Of a DNA stretch of 15,196 nucleotides, positions 1 to 8,638 are shown piece after piece (the stretch's first letter is position 1; the number at the start of each line of letters is the position of its first letter). This DNA comes from JBGSMF01 sp964651475 (GTDB lineage: Bacteria > Chloroflexota > Anaerolineae > Fen-1058), in contig CAZYXV010000059.1 of the NCBI GenBank assembly GCA_964651475.1, positions 1 through 15,196 on the forward strand, read 5' to 3'. The notes under the pieces were generated by a model. The model was not told where the DNA came from and did no database searches. It worked only from the letters and a program-made list of their open reading frames with translations. A program made the position numbers and the translations under genes.

Positions 1-12
1 AGGCGCGTTTTT

Positions 13-549
13 TTACCATTGGCACGCGGTACCATAGCCGACAAACCGCCAGCTATCGCCATTGCAAATGCAGAGGGCGTAGCTGGAGGTCAGGGCGAGT
101 TCGCTGGCGTGTTCCGGGGTGCAAAGATGCGGGGCGGCGCTGCGGGGTGTTAAATCCAGCCCGCGCACGGAGAACGATGACAACACGCTGCCCAGGGGCA
201 GGCGCGGCGTCATCTCATCATTCGCATTCACGGTGATGCCTATCCAATAGTTGCGGGCCTCAAGTGCAAGCGGCGTCTGGCTGCCCAACTGCACATTGTA
301 AATGCCCTCATAACTGGTGGTGACGCTGTAGTTTTCAAACCACACGGCCCCGCCGCCGCTTTCGCTGGTATAGAGGCGAAACGTCATGTCCACGCTGGCC
401 GAGCGAATCGGCCAGAGGTAGTATTCATCGCCGCTCCATACTTCCTTCTGCATGAGCTGCCCCTGGAAGTTCAGGGAAGCGGGGACTTGCGCCAGGGCCA
501 GACCTGACAGCAGCACAATCAGCACAAATATACTCACTTCTTTGCGCAT
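13..549 (-). CDS. Small secreted protein with NFQGQL-type domain
   Basis: The protein is about 178 residues when read from the ATG at 549. That start follows an AGGGAG Shine-Dalgarno sequence by three bases and gives a clean Sec signal peptide: Met-Arg-Lys-Glu, a hydrophobic core (IFVLIVLLSGLALA) and likely cleavage before Gln. Alternative starts are 561, which overlaps the upstream stop as ATGA, and 570. The mature part begins VPASLNFQGQL and continues with DMTFRLYTSESGG, YNVQLGS and EMTPRLPLGSV. This pattern is known from secreted bacterial proteins of unknown function that often precede tail-fibre-like domains. The last 40 residues hold four Cys and several aromatics (CTPEH, ALCICNGDSW, TACQW), like a small C-terminal cap domain. 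It is the last gene visible in the tail operon. A surface or host-attachment role is inferred from position only. Confidence 0.75.
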   Translation of the reverse strand: MRKEVSIFVLIVLLSGLALAQVPASLNFQGQLMQKEVWSGDEYYLWPIRSASVDMTFRLYTSESGGGAVWFENYSVTTSYEGIYNVQLGSQTPLALEARNYWIGITVNANDEMTPRLPLGSVLSSFSVRGLDLTPRSAAPHLCTPEHASELALTSSYALCICNGDSWRFVGYGTACQW

Positions 550-557
550 ACTCTCCC

Positions 558-1142
558 TCATTTTGTCCAAAGCAGATAACTATAGGGATATTGATACGGG
601 TGCGGCGTCGGCGTCGGCGTACCTGCTCCGACTGTCGGCGTCGGCGTGGGCGTGGCGAGAAAATACGTCGTGTCGTCATCCACCCGCAGCCAGTGCTCGC
701 CATGGCGCGAGATGTGCGCGTAACTGACGGCGGGCGTCGGCGTGCCGGCTGGCCCAGGCCGCGACATGCGAAACACGATCCGCAGCGTGTCGCCGGTCGG
801 CGTCGGCACGGGGGTATAGCCGCTTTCAAAGGCCATTTCCCCGGCCGGGGCATGCAGCACCTGCCCGGTCGTGTAATAGTCGTCATCATTCATGATCTCC
901 CCGCCCACGCCCTGAGCATCGCCGCGGGTCACGTATTCCGGCGTTGATGTTGGCATCGGCGTCGGTTCAGGTGTGGCGGTCGATTCAGGAGTCGGTTCAG
1001 GCGTCGGCGTCGGCGTCGGTTCATCACGGGGGCGCATATACACACTGCGCCCTTGCCCTTGTCCCTCAACATTGTCAAAATACATGATAGCGAGAAGACT
1101 CGCCAAAAGTAAGAAACCAAATAGAGATAGTGAATATTTCAT
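558..1142 (-). CDS. Secreted Pro-Thr rich protein
   Basis: The protein has 194 residues. A GGAGGG Shine-Dalgarno sequence lies six bases before the ATG. Residues 1 to about 28 look like a Sec signal peptide (MKYSLSLFGFLLLASLLAIM). Residues 42 to 68 are a low-complexity PTPTPEPTP linker, and shorter PTPTP runs recur near residues 110, 132, 164 and 176. Between them are two short, ordinary-looking stretches (about 70-108 and 138-162). PT linkers are typical of extracellular proteins and are abundant in Chloroflexota. The stop overlaps a possible start of the following secreted gene (ATGA at 561), which suggests translational coupling. No enzymatic motif is visible. It may be a stalk or spacer for a surface structure, but the function is unknown. 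Confidence 0.7.
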   Translation of the reverse strand: MKYSLSLFGFLLLASLLAIMYFDNVEGQGQGRSVYMRPRDEPTPTPTPEPTPESTATPEPTPMPTSTPEYVTRGDAQGVGGEIMNDDDYYTTGQVLHAPAGEMAFESGYTPVPTPTGDTLRIVFRMSRPGPAGTPTPAVSYAHISRHGEHWLRVDDDTTYFLATPTPTPTVGAGTPTPTPHPYQYPYSYLLWTK

Positions 1143-1168
1143 ACAGTTCCCTCCGAAAAAAATACGTC

Positions 1169-2554
1169 TTATGGTGTCGCGATATAGGAATAAATATTCC
1201 CCTGAGTATTGACAGTCGGACTACATGTGCCGCTTAAACTGCCATATCCGCCCCCAGGGGCTTTGACATAACTATACAGCCAGGCAGTAATGGCATTTGT
1301 CCCAGAGATTGTCGCGCTGCTGACATCAACCATCGCACTATCAGCAACATTGACCTGAACGGTCGTACAACTCGTAATTGAAGAGAGTTTCGCCATGACA
1401 TCACTTTTCATCTTACACCAAATGCCTGTAGAACATTCGGTAATTGATGCGCTTGAGGCGATGACATGACCTTGCAGATTCGCTTGTATGCCATAGCCTG
1501 CCTTGCGAATGATGGCAGAATCGGCAATCACCGTGCCTGATGTGAGACATTCTATACCATTCGTGCCAGCATAAATCGATACTTCCGGCGCAATAATCAC
1601 CCCAGATGTCCGAGCATATAACCCTGATCCCGTCGTATGTGAGATAATAAGCCCGGTAAGATGGCAATAATTGCCCAATTCAGCCAAAATCCCTTTGCCA
1701 CAATCGCTTATCGCCAGCGCGTCGCCGATGACCGATCCTCCATCTGAGCAAAGTACCCCTGCGGTTGAAAATTTTCGCACGGCCACTTGATCAATCTGGA
1801 CCATTGCCGTTGGCGCGATCCCAGACATATCTGCGGTCCCATCGCCGACAATCGCCAGATGTTGCAGCGCGATATCTGCGCTGGTCGTTACGCCTGAGCA
1901 TCCGACACAATTCAGGACAGTACGATACACTCGCAGCGTGGCTTCCACTGCGCCCGATGGCAGCGTGGCCGTTGTCGAATGAATAGTGATACGCGAGTTC
2001 ACGACATCGACATCCGTAATTTCATACGTCCCATGCAAAGCCAACGGATTCGTACCGCCAGTCGCATCGCTGATAGCGCATTCATCGCCCTCGACAATTC
2101 CATCAACATCAAAGACATTCAGCACAATCGAATAATCCCCAGAACTCCCAGAAGAAGATTGTACCGAGGTAATCTGGCGCAAAATGCGCGTCTCCCCTTC
2201 AAGAATCAATCCTTTTGGAGCGGTGTGCAGACTACTCGTCAATGTATACGCTCCCGCGCCAATTTTCAGCATAACCTGACTCCCTGGCGCAATACGATAC
2301 GTCCGCAGATTGTCCAACGCGTGGTCAATTGTGGACCAGGGCTGCGCCAGGCTGCCATCGCCAGTCGTATCTGAGCCGGTCGGCGAGACATAATACGTCT
2401 GGTCTTCTTCGATGCTCAACCCTGCGAGTGAAATGACGGTATCTAATCGCCCAATGAGATCCGTCCACCAGGTTTTGTCCATCAGGTCGCCGGTCGTGCC
2501 GGAACCGTCATCATTGACCATCGCGTCTAAAAAGGCTTGTAAAATCGCGTTCAT
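1169..2554 (-). CDS. Beta-helix tail spike or tail fibre protein
   Basis: The protein has 461 residues and a strong Shine-Dalgarno sequence (GGAGGGA) before the ATG. Residues 1 to about 52 form a short helical N-terminal part that probably docks to the tail. The next part, YYVSPTGSDTTGDGS followed by QPWSTIDHALDNL and LKIGAGAYTL, is the typical opening of a right-handed parallel beta-helix of the pectate-lyase-like type (DUF1565-like). From about residue 210 to the end there are short repeating strands with frequent G, S, T, V and I and many regularly placed Cys (CVGCSG, CSDGG, CGKG, CLTSG, CSTG, CTT), as in stacked coils. In phages such proteins bind or degrade host surface polysaccharide. 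No catalytic site can be assigned by eye, so binding and depolymerase roles both stay open. It follows the hub gene by 17 bases, the usual place for a receptor-binding protein. Confidence 0.8.
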   Translation of the reverse strand: MNAILQAFLDAMVNDDGSGTTGDLMDKTWWTDLIGRLDTVISLAGLSIEEDQTYYVSPTGSDTTGDGSLAQPWSTIDHALDNLRTYRIAPGSQVMLKIGAGAYTLTSSLHTAPKGLILEGETRILRQITSVQSSSGSSGDYSIVLNVFDVDGIVEGDECAISDATGGTNPLALHGTYEITDVDVVNSRITIHSTTATLPSGAVEATLRVYRTVLNCVGCSGVTTSADIALQHLAIVGDGTADMSGIAPTAMVQIDQVAVRKFSTAGVLCSDGGSVIGDALAISDCGKGILAELGNYCHLTGLIISHTTGSGLYARTSGVIIAPEVSIYAGTNGIECLTSGTVIADSAIIRKAGYGIQANLQGHVIASSASITECSTGIWCKMKSDVMAKLSSITSCTTVQVNVADSAMVDVSSATISGTNAITAWLYSYVKAPGGGYGSLSGTCSPTVNTQGNIYSYIATP

Positions 2555-2571
2555 ACTGCTTCCCTCCGTGG

Positions 2572-4035
2572 TTAGACCGTCATGACGCTCGTGCGCTCAT
2601 TCGCCGGCACGTCAGACGGCGGTGTTAAGGACTTAAAAATATCGGTTAAGGTGTAAATCTTGCGGCCTAACTGCACATCAAGCTGCAAGAGGGCTGAGAG
2701 ATCGGACGCCGGGCGCAGCACTGACATCGTGATCTCCTGAATCATCAATTGCGTATCATAGTCGTGTACCTGCACGGTCTGCAATTGGCCGACGCGCAGC
2801 AAACGTGTGAACACCTGCGAAAGCAGTTCGAGGCGGGTATAGCTCACGGCATATCTGGCGGCATCAGCCCGGTCCAGCGTTTCGGTTGCCAGCGCAACGG
2901 CATCCGTCACGCGCAGATCGCGATTGGTCAACACCTCATCATACAGGCCAGTGCCGCCTTCAACACTCTGACGGGCGGTGATTGCCGCGCGATCTGACAC
3001 GGCAATCCGCGCCGGAAAGAGCGCGGTGTATGTAATCGTCAACCGCTGCCCGACCGTCAGCACCGGATGCGCGATGGTGGCGATATAGGCCGGATTCGTG
3101 CCGCGGATGCTGAAATCGTTCTCGGAATTATCCTCGGTATAGCGCCAGCCATAGCTCACGGCCACATCATCCACGGTCAGGCTGTGTACCGCGTCAATCG
3201 TGCCATACAACGGGAATTCTTTGGTTTCGCCGTTGCCCAGGAAGTGCTGCGTGCGGCGTTCCGGGATGGAGTAACGCACGATCACCCGCGAAAGAAACTC
3301 ATCATCAGTGTCGGAGATCTCAATCTCGCTGGCGCTCTCATCAGTCAGCACCCAGGGCGCAAGCTCCGTATCTTGCGGCCGGAAGATGACCTGGCGCAGC
3401 GGATTGATATAAAAGAGATAATTGGCTTGCGCGGCCAGCGTATTACACGCCTCTAAGAGGGAGCAGCCATCAAACACGAGATTATTGAGGGTCGGCCCAT
3501 CCTGAATCATCGTCGCATCATAAGTCGGCGCGTGTTCGGCAAAGAGGGCTTTCAGAATATCCCCGGCCAGGGCTGAGCTATAGGAGGCGAAAATATTTTT
3601 GATGCGCTGCAAGCGGCGCAGGTAGCCAACCGCCTGGCAGCGGTACACGCTGCGGCCGGAGGCGGCAAACTGACGTGACTCAGTGCAACTCACAAGATTG
3701 CCGCCGAAGAACCGGCGTCGCAGCGTGCCGACCGCAATCACGACCATATCGCCCACACGCGGGCGGATGTCCGTATCGAGACACACGATCTCAAAATCAC
3801 AGGTCGGCGGGTCGGTGTAGCCGGAGTCGCGCATCTGAAATGAGGATTGCTCTAAATAGCGCAGGGCCGTAGAGAGCACGGTCGCGCCCACCCGCGCTGC
3901 GCCGACTCGCGCCACCCCCACACGCGCGGGCAGAGTGCGCCGTCCGACCTGACAGAGTAATCCGGTCGGGCAGTAGCCCACTCTGGCCGCGCCGACTCGT
4001 GCGACGCCGATAATGGCGATGTGTCCGTCTGTCAT
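2572..4035 (-). CDS. Tail hub / tail tip protein
   Basis: The protein has 487 residues. Its ATG overlaps the tape measure stop codon as ATGA and has a GGAG Shine-Dalgarno sequence six to seven bases upstream. The region around residues 180-232 (TLNNLVFDGCSLLEACNTL, FYINPLRQVIFRP, ELAPWVLTD) matches the pattern of siphophage tail hub or baseplate proteins, where a residue such as W or Y sits in an 'IDP...L.F' segment before an APF/APW motif. The gene directly follows the tape measure gene, the normal place for the tail tip or hub. The N-terminus is unusual: residues about 10 to 54 are runs of GVARV and GAARV with five-residue spacing, and the block GVARVGAARVG occurs twice. Later parts (residues 260-370) look beta-rich. 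The hub role is inferred from pattern and order. The exact family is not certain. Confidence 0.75.
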   Translation of the reverse strand: MTDGHIAIIGVARVGAARVGYCPTGLLCQVGRRTLPARVGVARVGAARVGATVLSTALRYLEQSSFQMRDSGYTDPPTCDFEIVCLDTDIRPRVGDMVVIAVGTLRRRFFGGNLVSCTESRQFAASGRSVYRCQAVGYLRRLQRIKNIFASYSSALAGDILKALFAEHAPTYDATMIQDGPTLNNLVFDGCSLLEACNTLAAQANYLFYINPLRQVIFRPQDTELAPWVLTDESASEIEISDTDDEFLSRVIVRYSIPERRTQHFLGNGETKEFPLYGTIDAVHSLTVDDVAVSYGWRYTEDNSENDFSIRGTNPAYIATIAHPVLTVGQRLTITYTALFPARIAVSDRAAITARQSVEGGTGLYDEVLTNRDLRVTDAVALATETLDRADAARYAVSYTRLELLSQVFTRLLRVGQLQTVQVHDYDTQLMIQEITMSVLRPASDLSALLQLDVQLGRKIYTLTDIFKSLTPPSDVPANERTSVMTV

Positions 4036-4881
4036 AGCATTCTCCGAATTTTCTGGGCCAGGCTGCGGCTCATCTGTTCCGTGAGCCGCTCCAGGTTGGC
4101 GGTTGTGGGGGCCTCGGTAAAGTGATTATGAACTTCGATGGTGCCAATCGTCAAGGCCGCCGTTCCGCGAATTGTGCCGCCTTCGGCCATGCGCGGAATC
4201 GCCGGATTGTCGCGCAAGATCTGCATGGCTTGGCTGTGGGGGATGATCTCTGTGCCGACCGGGAACGCGCCCAGCACCGGGCCGGGCTGCGTCAGCAAGG
4301 CCAGGCTGCCGCCAGGGAAGTGGGCAATTTCCGGGCCGCGTTCATTCACAATCGCCAAACCAGTCAGACCAATCGCCCCGCCTGCGGCCAGCGAGGGGAT
4401 GTCGCCTTGCTGCTCAACCACAAAGGTCAGGCGTTTTTCCTCTGGAATAGAGCGCAAGATCGCGTTAATATCGTCAAGTGTGTGGCTGGCGGCCGCAGCT
4501 TGATTGCCCAGGCTGTTCATGTCACCACTTAAATGATCGGCCGAATGCCCGGCCACCTCAAACATATTAGAACTTGCCAGGGCTTTGACTCCGGTCTCCG
4601 ACATGTCATGTGTAAGGTGTGAGACCTCACTTGATAAGCTGCTGACCGTGTGATCCAGCCCATGCGCAGCGTCAGCGGCGATGTCAAACACGGCACCCGT
4701 ATCGCGACCGGTGCTGCTCGTGCCTGTCAGTTCGCTCGTGACATCGCCCAGGCTGTGCGATAACTGCTCAATGCGGCCTTCCAATCCATCAGCCTTGTCA
4801 CCGGCTTGATCAAAGACTGCGCCGGTCTGCCCGCCCTCTTTGCCTGTGCCAGAGAGTTCGCTCGTCACGTCGCCCAGGCTG
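4032..4881 (-). CDS. Tape measure protein, C-terminal part (after gap)
   Basis: This is the 3' part of the tape measure gene, cut from its 5' part by the 100-N gap. It opens with one complete 42-residue repeat identical to those before the gap, then two diverged 42-residue units. The last third (LAAGGAIGLTGLAIVNERG, PEIAHFPGGSLALL, GTEIIPHSQAM) is the conserved C-terminal 'VGERGPE..FPGG..IIP' segment of siphophage tape measure proteins. It ends with a basic helix (SRSLAQKIRRML). The reading frame differs from that of the 5' part across the 100 N. Because 100 N is a placeholder and the repeats match perfectly, this is almost certainly one gene. A real gap of 71 bases plus any multiple of 126 would restore the frame. 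Confidence 0.85.
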
Positions 4882-5287
4882 NNNNNNNNNNNNNNNNNNN
4901 NNNNNNNNNNNNNNNNNNNNNNNNNNNNNNNNNNNNNNNNNNNNNNNNNNNNNNNNNNNNNNNNNNNNNNNNNNNNNNNNNCTGCCCGCCCTCTTTGCCT
5001 GTGCCAGAGAGTTCGCTCGTCACGTCGCCCAGGCTGTGCGATAACTGCTCAATGCGGCCTTCCAATCCATCAGCCTTGTCACCGGCTTGATCAAAGACTG
5101 CGCCGGTCTGCCCGCCCTCTTTGCCTGTGCCAGAGAGTTCGCTCGTCACGTCGCCCAGGCTGCCGCTCAAGGCGTCAATCTCCGTGCCCAGGGCTTGCGC
5201 TTTGGCGGTTTGCGCGTCAAACACGCTGCTGGTGCTTTCGCCTTCCTCGCCTGCGCCCTGCGTAGCGGCAATCATCTCGTCAATCTT
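4503..5287 (-). repeat. 126-bp tandem repeats (42 residues) in the tape measure gene
   Basis: Units start with codons for SLGDVTSEL at 5161, 5035 and 4880, spaced by 126 bases. The copies at 5161-5036 and 4880-4755 look identical base for base, and the visible part of the copy at 5035 matches too. Diverged units of the same 42-residue length follow at 4754-4629 and 4628-4503, and an older one precedes them at 5287-5162 (SSVFDAQTAKAQALGTEIDALSG). The phase is preserved in all of them. The true copy number is hidden by the gap. 42 residues equals six heptads, which fits a helical rod. Confidence 0.9.
4882..4981. other. Assembly gap of 100 N inside repeats
   Basis: Exactly 100 N, the usual scaffold placeholder. 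Both edges lie inside the identical 126-bp tandem repeat, so the assembler probably failed on the repeat. The gap length is not real, because it breaks the tape measure frame. Confidence 0.97.
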
Positions 5288-7978
5288 CGCGCGGGCTTCC
5301 TCGGCTGAATAGCCGAGTTCCGCGAACGCGGCCACCTGCTGTAAGGCGACTTGCGCGGACTTTTCGCTGCTCACCCCTGCCGCTTCCATCGCGCCGATCA
5401 GACCGGAGAGCGTCACGCCATCTAACCCACCAAGCTCATCGTGCAGGGCTTGCGTGGCAGGCCCGGCGTTTTGGAGGAACTTAATGTAATCATTGCCCGA
5501 CGAACTGAACGTCTTGTAGGCATGGGTCAGGGCGCCCTCCATCTGGCCGCTGGAATCAATGACATCGCCCACATAGTGCCGCCAGACTTCGTTCGCCTTG
5601 TTGCCCTCGGATTGCGCTTCGCCAAAAATCGAAGAGAACAAGCCTTTGAGTGGATTGAACGCCAGGGCAATCGCGCCTCCGGCCAGGCCAATCGGTCCAA
5701 GCATCGGCAGCACGCCAGACACTGCCCCGCCTAACCCGCCAAATAAACCGGTGACGCTGCTGACCGCTCCGCCTAAGCCGCTCAGTATGCTGCTGCCCAG
5801 ACCCGCGACCGTGCTGCCTAAGCCGCCAAACGCGCCGGAGACCATGCTGATCGCGCCGCCCAGTCCCCCGGAGAGTGTGCCGCCCAACCCGCTCAGAATG
5901 CCGGTGAGTCCGCCGCCGCCCAGCAGCCCGCCTAAACTGCCGGCACTGGAAATCAGGCTGCTGAATTGCCCACCGATGTCACCTAAAAGCGACGGCAGTT
6001 GGGTATATTTGGAAATATCCCCCAAAAAGCCGCCCAACCCGCCAAGCTCTTTGATGCCGAGCAGCCCGCCCAAATCTCCCAGGCTGCCGCCGAGTCCGCT
6101 GAGGTTGTCGCCGATGCCAGACACCGCCTCCGAAAACGCCGAGAAGCTTTCTAAGGCCGTCGCGCCGAGTTCCGCGACTTGCTCTGTCGTCACAGCCACA
6201 CGCTCGGTCAAGACTTCCTGTGATCCGGTGGTCTCCACAATGGCGGCGGTCATGTCGGGATAGGTCGAAAAGCCGTACGCAATCTTGCCGAGTTCGTCAA
6301 CGGCGGTGGTGGTTTCCTGGACGCTCTCCGTCAGTTGCTGTTCAGCAGCATCGACGCCATAAATCTTGTTGGTGATGTTTTCAAAAATGCCGATGGCGGT
6401 TTCGTTCTGAAACACGGCATCCGAAAGCTCTTTGGCCTTCTTCACCGTGTCATCAATCGCGCCAATGACCTTGCGGATCTGCGCCTCGACGTCGACCAGG
6501 GCGTTGCCCCAGAAATTCGCGGCTTCGACAATGGCGTTATACGCGCCGACCGCCAATTTCGCCGCCCCCACCGCTGCCGAGGAAAGCCCGCTGATCACCG
6601 TGGGCAGATTTTCAAAAAGGGATTTGGCGTCCTGGCTGGTTTTGAGCCAATTGGAAAACTGGTCAATGGCCGGTGAGACATCGGATCTTGCCACATCGCC
6701 CAGAGCCTTAACCAGGTTTTCGCCGATCTCAATCTTAATATCCTCGACTTTAGTCTTCAGTTCAGCGAAGGCCGTGCCCTGAGTACTGATGGCCGTTTCA
6801 AATTCCTCCTGGATGGAGGTCGCCGATTTGTAAGCCTCGGAGGCATTGTCAATATTTTGTTTCAGGGTGTCGGTGTGGCCAATCAGGGTGTTCATGACCC
6901 GCGCGCCGACCTGACCAAAGGCTTCGGTGCTGGTCTGGCTCTGGGTCACGGAATCGGGCATGGCGCCAATAGCATCAATTAATGCATTGACGGCAGACAC
7001 GGAATCAACAGCAACGGCTTGCTTGAAATAGGTATAGAAATCTTCGGAGGAGGTTTTGCTGCGCCCGACAATCGCTTCCAGTTCTTTTTGCGCGGAGGTA
7101 CTGCCTGTCATGGCGGTATTGACGGCGTCAATTGTGCCTTCCGTGCCTTTTAACAGGGCTGTAATTGCCGCCTGATAGCGGGTAGCGGCGTCATTGGCAT
7201 CTTGCCCCATGCTCACAAAAGTGGCTGCCAATCCTGCCGCAGTCTGAATATCAATCTTGAGTTGCGGAGCCATGGTGAATGACTCCATAAAGGCGGCGAT
7301 CTGTTTGGCGTTGGCCGCTGTCGTGTTGGACATCTCGTTATAGGTGCTGAGAATGGCCTCAGCACTTGCGGCGGTCTGTCCGTGCAATTGAATAACTTTC
7401 GCGGTGGAGGTCGCGACTTCTTCCACCCCGCCGGTAAATTCCGGCAGGGCGATCTTGGCTTTGGCAATGGTCTCGGAAAATCCGGCGATCTCTTGTGTGG
7501 CGGCCTGGAAATTGCCGGTTTTGATTTTGTCCGCAGCGATGCCGAGTTGTCCGGCGATCTCGCTGATATGTGCCATCTGCGTGGCCGCGTCTTCGCCTAA
7601 GCCTTTCAGGTCAATGGCGCTTTGGCGCAGTTGGTCGCTCAATCCCTTGAGTTCCTGGCCTTTCATTCCGGTCGTTTTGGCAACGCCGGTCAGGGCCGTT
7701 TCGTAGTCCAGGAATTTGTCTTTTGAATCACCGACAAAACTCGCGACGGCTTCGATGCCGCTTTTGAGACCGTCGGCCATCAATTGTCCGGCGGAGAACG
7801 TGAAGGCGGCATTGATGTCGTCGCGGATCTGCTGGAAGGCGCCTTTGAGTTTTTTGGAAGCGGTATCGGCTGCGTCCGGTATCTGCCCCATCTGCTCGGC
7901 AAAGGCTTGCAGCGCAGCGCGCCCTGCGGCGGTATCGGCGTTGATGCTGAGTCTGATTGCCAGGTCTTGTGCGGCCAT
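4982..7978 (-). CDS. Tape measure protein, N-terminal part (before gap)
   Basis: About 999 residues are visible before the gap. The protein sets tail length and guides DNA ejection. The ATG at 7978 is preferred because it opens with MAAQDLAIRLSINADTAAG, a usual tape measure beginning. An in-frame GTG-type start at 8044 would read through the hairpin at 7991-8019. Residues about 20-450 are helical and Ala-rich and resemble the TP901-type tape measure core (KDKFLDYETALTGVAKTTG; TAAGLAATFVSMGQ). A Gly-rich hydrophobic stretch follows at about residues 640-790 (GGLGGFLGD, GLLGGGGLTG, LPMLGPIGLAGGAIAL), the likely membrane-interacting part. Near the end come the 42-residue repeats. There is no clear Shine-Dalgarno sequence in the 12 bases between the hairpin and the ATG. 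Confidence 0.9.
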
Positions 7979-7990
7979 AGAAAGTTCTTT

Positions 7991-8019
7991 CCCTGACAGG
8001 GGAAGAAACCCTGTCAGGG
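7991..8019. repeat. CCCTGACAGGG hairpin before the tape measure gene
   Basis: A perfect 11-bp inverted repeat, CCCTGACAGGG at 7991-8001 and its complement at 8009-8019, with a 7-base loop. It contains the stop codon of the frameshifted chaperone (8014-8016) and ends 12 bases before the tape measure ATG. It has no U tract, so it does not look like an intrinsic terminator for minus-strand transcripts. Confidence 0.85.
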
Positions 8020-8621
8020 TTGAAATACCTTGTACGGGTCCCAATCCGGGATGATCCGGGGACGCCCGGAGGGGGACGCGGGTTGCTCTTGCTGGCTGCG
8101 CTGTGCGATGTGGCGCAGGACGGCCAGGTCAAAGTCCAGCGCGATCAGCGGATCGCGCTCGTCTATCAGGGTTGAGGGTCGGCAGCCGTAGCGTCGGGCG
8201 AGGCTGTCGAGGACGCCGAGCCACGCGCCTTCCTCGCATTCGATAAAGGGCGCAGCCGCTCGATGGCTTTGCTCACGTTCAGGAAGGCGACCTGGAAAAT
8301 TTCGCTTTTATCCTGCTCCGGCAGATAGTCGAGGGGCAGGGTGTCGGCATCCTGCGGCTCAACCGCGACTTTTGGGTCAACAAGGGCTTCGCAGATGGCC
8401 CACTCAAAAAAGTCGCTGACTGCGGGTTCGTTCTCTCGATACATCTGGGGGAAGCCTTTGTCGCGGATGTCTTGCACAATGGCTTGTAAGTGCGTGGGCA
8501 GCTTGCCAGCGCGTTTGTAGGCTTCCAGGCTGAGGCGTTTTAACCTGACCGTGAGTCCGCTCGGCAGGGTGTGCTCAAAGCCTTCGTTGAGTTGTTTCAG
8601 TATTTTGGTTGTGTCGGTCAT
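8014..8621 (-). CDS. Tail assembly chaperone, -1 frameshift product (G-T type)
   Basis: This is the predicted 202-residue product made when ribosomes slip back one base at the CCCTTTA heptamer (8250-8244): 126 residues from the zero frame, then 76 from the -1 frame. The -1 frame is open from an upstream TAA within the chaperone gene down to the TGA at 8014-8016, and it has no need of its own start. Its sequence (GAWLGVLDSLARRYG, CRPSTLIDERDPLIALDFDL, AVLRHIAQ) matches the pattern of second-frame tail chaperones (RYG.RPS...DP..AL.FDLAV). By analogy with lambda gpG/gpGT, the short and long forms coat the tape measure protein and recruit tail tube subunits. The frameshift is a prediction. A separate translation start for the second part is the alternative. 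Confidence 0.75.
8166..8621 (-). CDS. Tail assembly chaperone, zero-frame product (G type)
   Basis: The protein has 151 residues, with GGAGG five bases before the ATG. The opening pattern HTLPSGLTVRLKRLSLEAYK is typical of siphophage tail assembly chaperones encoded just before the tape measure gene. WAICEALVDPKVAV in the middle is also characteristic. The C-terminus after the slippery site (residues 127-151) is a Ser/Ala/Pro-rich tail without evident fold, as expected if the functional coding information there is in the -1 frame. It lies between the tail tube and tape measure genes, the standard position. The upstream junction carries a GC-rich palindrome cluster. Confidence 0.85.
   Translation of the reverse strand: MTDTTKILKQLNEGFEHTLPSGLTVRLKRLSLEAYKRAGKLPTHLQAIVQDIRDKGFPQMYRENEPAVSDFFEWAICEALVDPKVAVEPQDADTLPLDYLPEQDKSEIFQVAFLNVSKAIERLRPLSNARKARGSASSTASPDATAADPQP
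8208..8250 (-). promoter_or_regulatory. Programmed -1 ribosomal frameshift site
   Basis: On the minus strand, the heptamer C CCT TTA (8250-8244) has the X XXY YYZ form and is in the correct zero frame (codons CGC CCT TTA). After a -1 slip the tRNAs would pair with CCC and TTT. A 7-base spacer follows, then CGAGGA (8236-8231), which can pair perfectly with TCCTCG (8213-8208). The loop contains a further possible CGC/GCG pairing. Spacing and position fit a stimulatory stem. The -1 frame continues into a conserved chaperone sequence. Confidence 0.75.
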
Positions 8622-8638
8622 TGTTCCCTCCAGAGTGA

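Noticed and set aside
452..947. Overlapping plus-strand frames opposite the PT-rich gene
   Set aside because: They are complements of the repetitive Pro-Thr codons, Arg-rich, without ribosome sites or signal.
5598..6263. Long Pro-rich plus-strand frame
   Set aside because: It is the complement of the Gly-rich part of the tape measure gene; composition explains the open frame.
7979..8044. Upstream start of the tape measure gene at 8044
   Set aside because: It would read through the hairpin and overlap the chaperone end; the residues there are palindrome-derived. The ATG at 7978 fits the family better.
7728..8132. Minus-strand frame of 134 codons over the chaperone/tape measure junction
   Set aside because: It is Arg-rich without family pattern and overlaps two well-supported reading frames (the -1 chaperone part and the tape measure start).
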